Below are positions 62,760 to 64,000 of a stretch of DNA of 64,000 nt, piece by piece. The stretch covers positions 10,286,653 through 10,350,652 of the forward strand of contig NZ_CP107935.1 in NCBI RefSeq assembly GCF_036038375.1. The letters are read 5' to 3'. The DNA comes from Streptomyces sp. NBC_00414 (GTDB lineage: Bacteria; Actinomycetota; Actinomycetes; Streptomycetales; Streptomycetaceae). How positions within the stretch are numbered: the stretch's first letter is position 1; every line of letters begins with the position of its first letter. Made by a program: the position numbers and the translations under genes. The notes beneath the pieces are model-generated. The model saw only the letters and a program-made list of their open reading frames with translations, had not been told where the DNA came from and did no database searches.

Positions 62760-63043
62760 GGTGAGTTCCCCGCCTCTGTCGGTGGTGGTCCGGCCGGGTG
62801 GGCCGGGCCTGCCGAGAAGACTCACCTGGGCCGCGTTCCGGCGACAATCGGTTTCGTCGTACGCCGAAAGTCCTCGGCGGGAGATTCGATCCGCCACCGG
62901 GTGGGTAGGGGGTCCGGCCGTTTCAGCCCTGGCTCTTTTTGACATGTTGCATGCCTACCAGGGGGCGTTGCCGGGCGGGTACCTGACAGATGTCAGGGTG
63001 GAAATGCCCGCCCCGGACGGCCGACGGTTCTCAGGTGCGCACC

Positions 63044-63107
63044 GATTCCACGCTTTCGACGCGAAGTGGAGACAGAGGGGCGCACGAGATTCCACGCTTT
63101 CGACGCG
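63044..63107. repeat. 20-bp direct repeat near the helicase remnant
   Basis: GATTCCACGCTTTCGACGCG at 63044-63063 is repeated exactly at 63088-63107 (44-bp period). It lies just beyond the surviving helicase coding part and may be the deletion or slippage junction. Confidence 0.75.
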
Positions 63108-63123
63108 CGAGCGTCCAGGCTGC

Positions 63124-63289
63124 GATACGCCGACTCCGCACCGATCAGGGTTTTACCGGAGCCGATAGCGGCGATTACCTGCGTCCGCAGACCCTCGGGA
63201 GGCATACGACCACCGGGCGGCACACCGAGAATATGAACGACATTATCGACCGCCTCAGCCTGATGCGGACGCAATTCCATCTGAGTCAC
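63124..63289 (-). pseudogene. Telomere-proximal DEAD/DEAH helicase N-terminal remnant (ttrA-like position)
   Basis: GTG 63289 opens TQMELRPHQAEAVDNVVHIL, then GLRTQVIAAIGSGKTLIGAE, the Q-motif-like and Walker A region of the large helicases found as the first gene inside many Streptomyces ends. After about 55 residues the similarity ends at a 20-bp direct repeat, and no helicase core follows inwards. It is transcribed away from the terminus, as such genes usually are. Confidence 0.65.
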
Positions 63290-63578
63290 AAGACCTCACA
63301 TTCTCGATATTCGGAGAGATGATGTTCCCTTAACCCAGATTCCATCCAGGCTCAAAATGACGAATTACTTGAATCCGGTAAGAGTGGTGTTTTGCCCCTT
63401 CATCGAAGGGGATCGGTACCGAGCCATTATCCCAGAACCAAGCCGCTTGTGAAAGTGACGCACAGGGTCTGACCGGAAGTGAATATTACTGTTCGGAGGT
63501 GACCGAATCCAACAAGAGACCCGGAACTCCGGCCTGCCTGCGGTGAATGCGGGCACCCGTACGGCGGGAGGTGCACCC

Positions 63579-63789
63579 GTGACCCGATCATCAAAAATGC
63601 ACGACCCGCCGGCCTGGACCAAGCCAGGGGCCCGTTGGGTCGCTTGGGCGTGCTGGCCGATGCTCGGCTTATGCCTGGCCTGGATGGTGTGGCGAATAGT
63701 TGAGGGCGACACAGGCCAGGCCCTCTACCCGGCTTTTCATGGGTACCGTCTTCGGCGGCCTACTGATCTCCAACTGGGCGAACCGGTGA
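63579..63789 (+). pseudogene. Small membrane protein with a frameshift in a T-run
   Basis: GTG 63579 with AGGTG upstream encodes KPGARWVAWACWPMLGLCLA and WMVWRIVEGDTGQALYPAF. Just after, at TTTT (63734-63737), the natural continuation MGTVFGGLLISNWANR with stop at 63789 is in another frame. Removing one T restores a protein of about 70 residues with two membrane spans. Either a recent mutation or a sequencing error. Confidence 0.65.
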
Positions 63790-63828
63790 CGGAAGGCAAG
63801 TCACCCCTGATGTAGTCGGCTTCTTTCC

Positions 63829-64000
63829 TGACGCGCCCGGAGGGTGCGTCAGCTTCGGTACGGGACTGCGGAGCAGGCCTGTACCGAAGCCGTCCGGATC
63901 GCGGAGCGATTCCGGGCAGGCGGAATGGAGTTCCGCCGCACTGCGCGGAGCGCAGTGCTCCATCGCGAAGCGATGGTAACGACGCGTAGCGTCGTCGCGT
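63829..64000. other. Linear-replicon terminus (telomere) with consecutive GNA-loop hairpins
   Basis: Hairpins follow one another to the window end: 63829-63851 (GGA loop), 63852-63890 (10-bp outer stem with an inner CTGC-GGA-GCAG), 63894-63915 (GGA), 63919-63937, 63938-63958 (9-bp stem, GGA), 63960-63976 (7 bp, GAA) and 63979-63995 (7 bp, GTA). Loops closed as GC-GNA-GC match the GCGNAGC-type turns of Streptomyces telomere 3-prime overhangs. The sequence read inward from the end does not begin with the archetypal CCCGCGGAGCGGG. A few terminal bases may be missing. Confidence 0.85.

Noticed and set aside
63829..64000. CRISPR-like repeats at the window end
   Set aside because: The repeats are inverted, differ from each other and have no spacers; they form telomere hairpins.

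Overview
The window looks like one arm, including the very end, of a Streptomyces-type linear replicon. The base composition is strongly G+C-rich, many genes start with GTG, genes overlap through ATGA/GTGA junctions, and there are TTA codons, a tap-tpg telomere-replication pair, decayed insertion sequences, and a final ~170 bp packed with small hairpins with GNA loops that has the form of a Streptomyces telomere.

Positions 1-27,455 hold a coherent arsenic biosynthesis and resistance region. Its core is a translationally coupled set (15,994-19,249): an EPSP-synthase-like enzyme (arsenoenolpyruvate synthase type), a cofactor-independent phosphoglycerate-mutase-like enzyme (the proposed C-As bond-forming rearrangement) and a small coupled protein. 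A phosphonopyruvate-decarboxylase-like ThDP enzyme lies at 7,630-8,736. Together these three enzyme types are the signature of the arseno-organic (bisenarsan-type) pathway of actinomycetes. Around them are a reducing type I PKS with tandem ACPs (cut by the left edge), a KAS III-like acyltransferase, a DedA membrane protein, a stand-alone CTP-synthase-type amidotransferase domain and an exported molybdopterin oxidoreductase with an ArrA/ArxA/NapA-style cluster motif. A complete Pst-type importer (PstS, a PstC-PstA fusion, PstB) could supply arsenate. Resistance functions follow: three ArsR repressors, a flavoprotein with a Cys-rich tail, an ArsI C-As lyase and two MFS exporters. My inferred flow is: arsenite oxidised outside the cell, arsenate imported, condensed with PEP, rearranged to arsonopyruvate, decarboxylated, then joined to a PKS-made acyl chain and exported. 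ArsI would limit damage from trivalent organoarsenicals.

Positions 27,456-44,500 are ordinary arm DNA. They contain a two-component system with a large sensor domain, a small surface protein and a class F sortase, two MerR regulators, a truncated SulP transporter, a PaaI-type thioesterase and a RibD/DHFR-like reductase inside 20-bp inverted repeats. An XRE/coiled-coil membrane protein is also present, along with many broken genes and transposase pieces (IS5, ISL3).

Positions 44,500-64,000 are the subtelomeric zone: a broken second tpg copy, an IS701-family element with a clean CTAG duplication but frameshifted transposase, an operon of a small XRE protein, tap and tpg, plasmid-type remnants (replication-relaxation, helicase-associated domains), DUF4287 and DUF6192 proteins, a divergent NmrA/TetR pair, an intact IS5-type transposase, and two exported proteins including a beta-lactamase-fold serine hydrolase. 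The last items are a helicase N-terminus remnant next to the end and the hairpin-rich terminus itself. I saw no tRNA, rRNA or CRISPR array.
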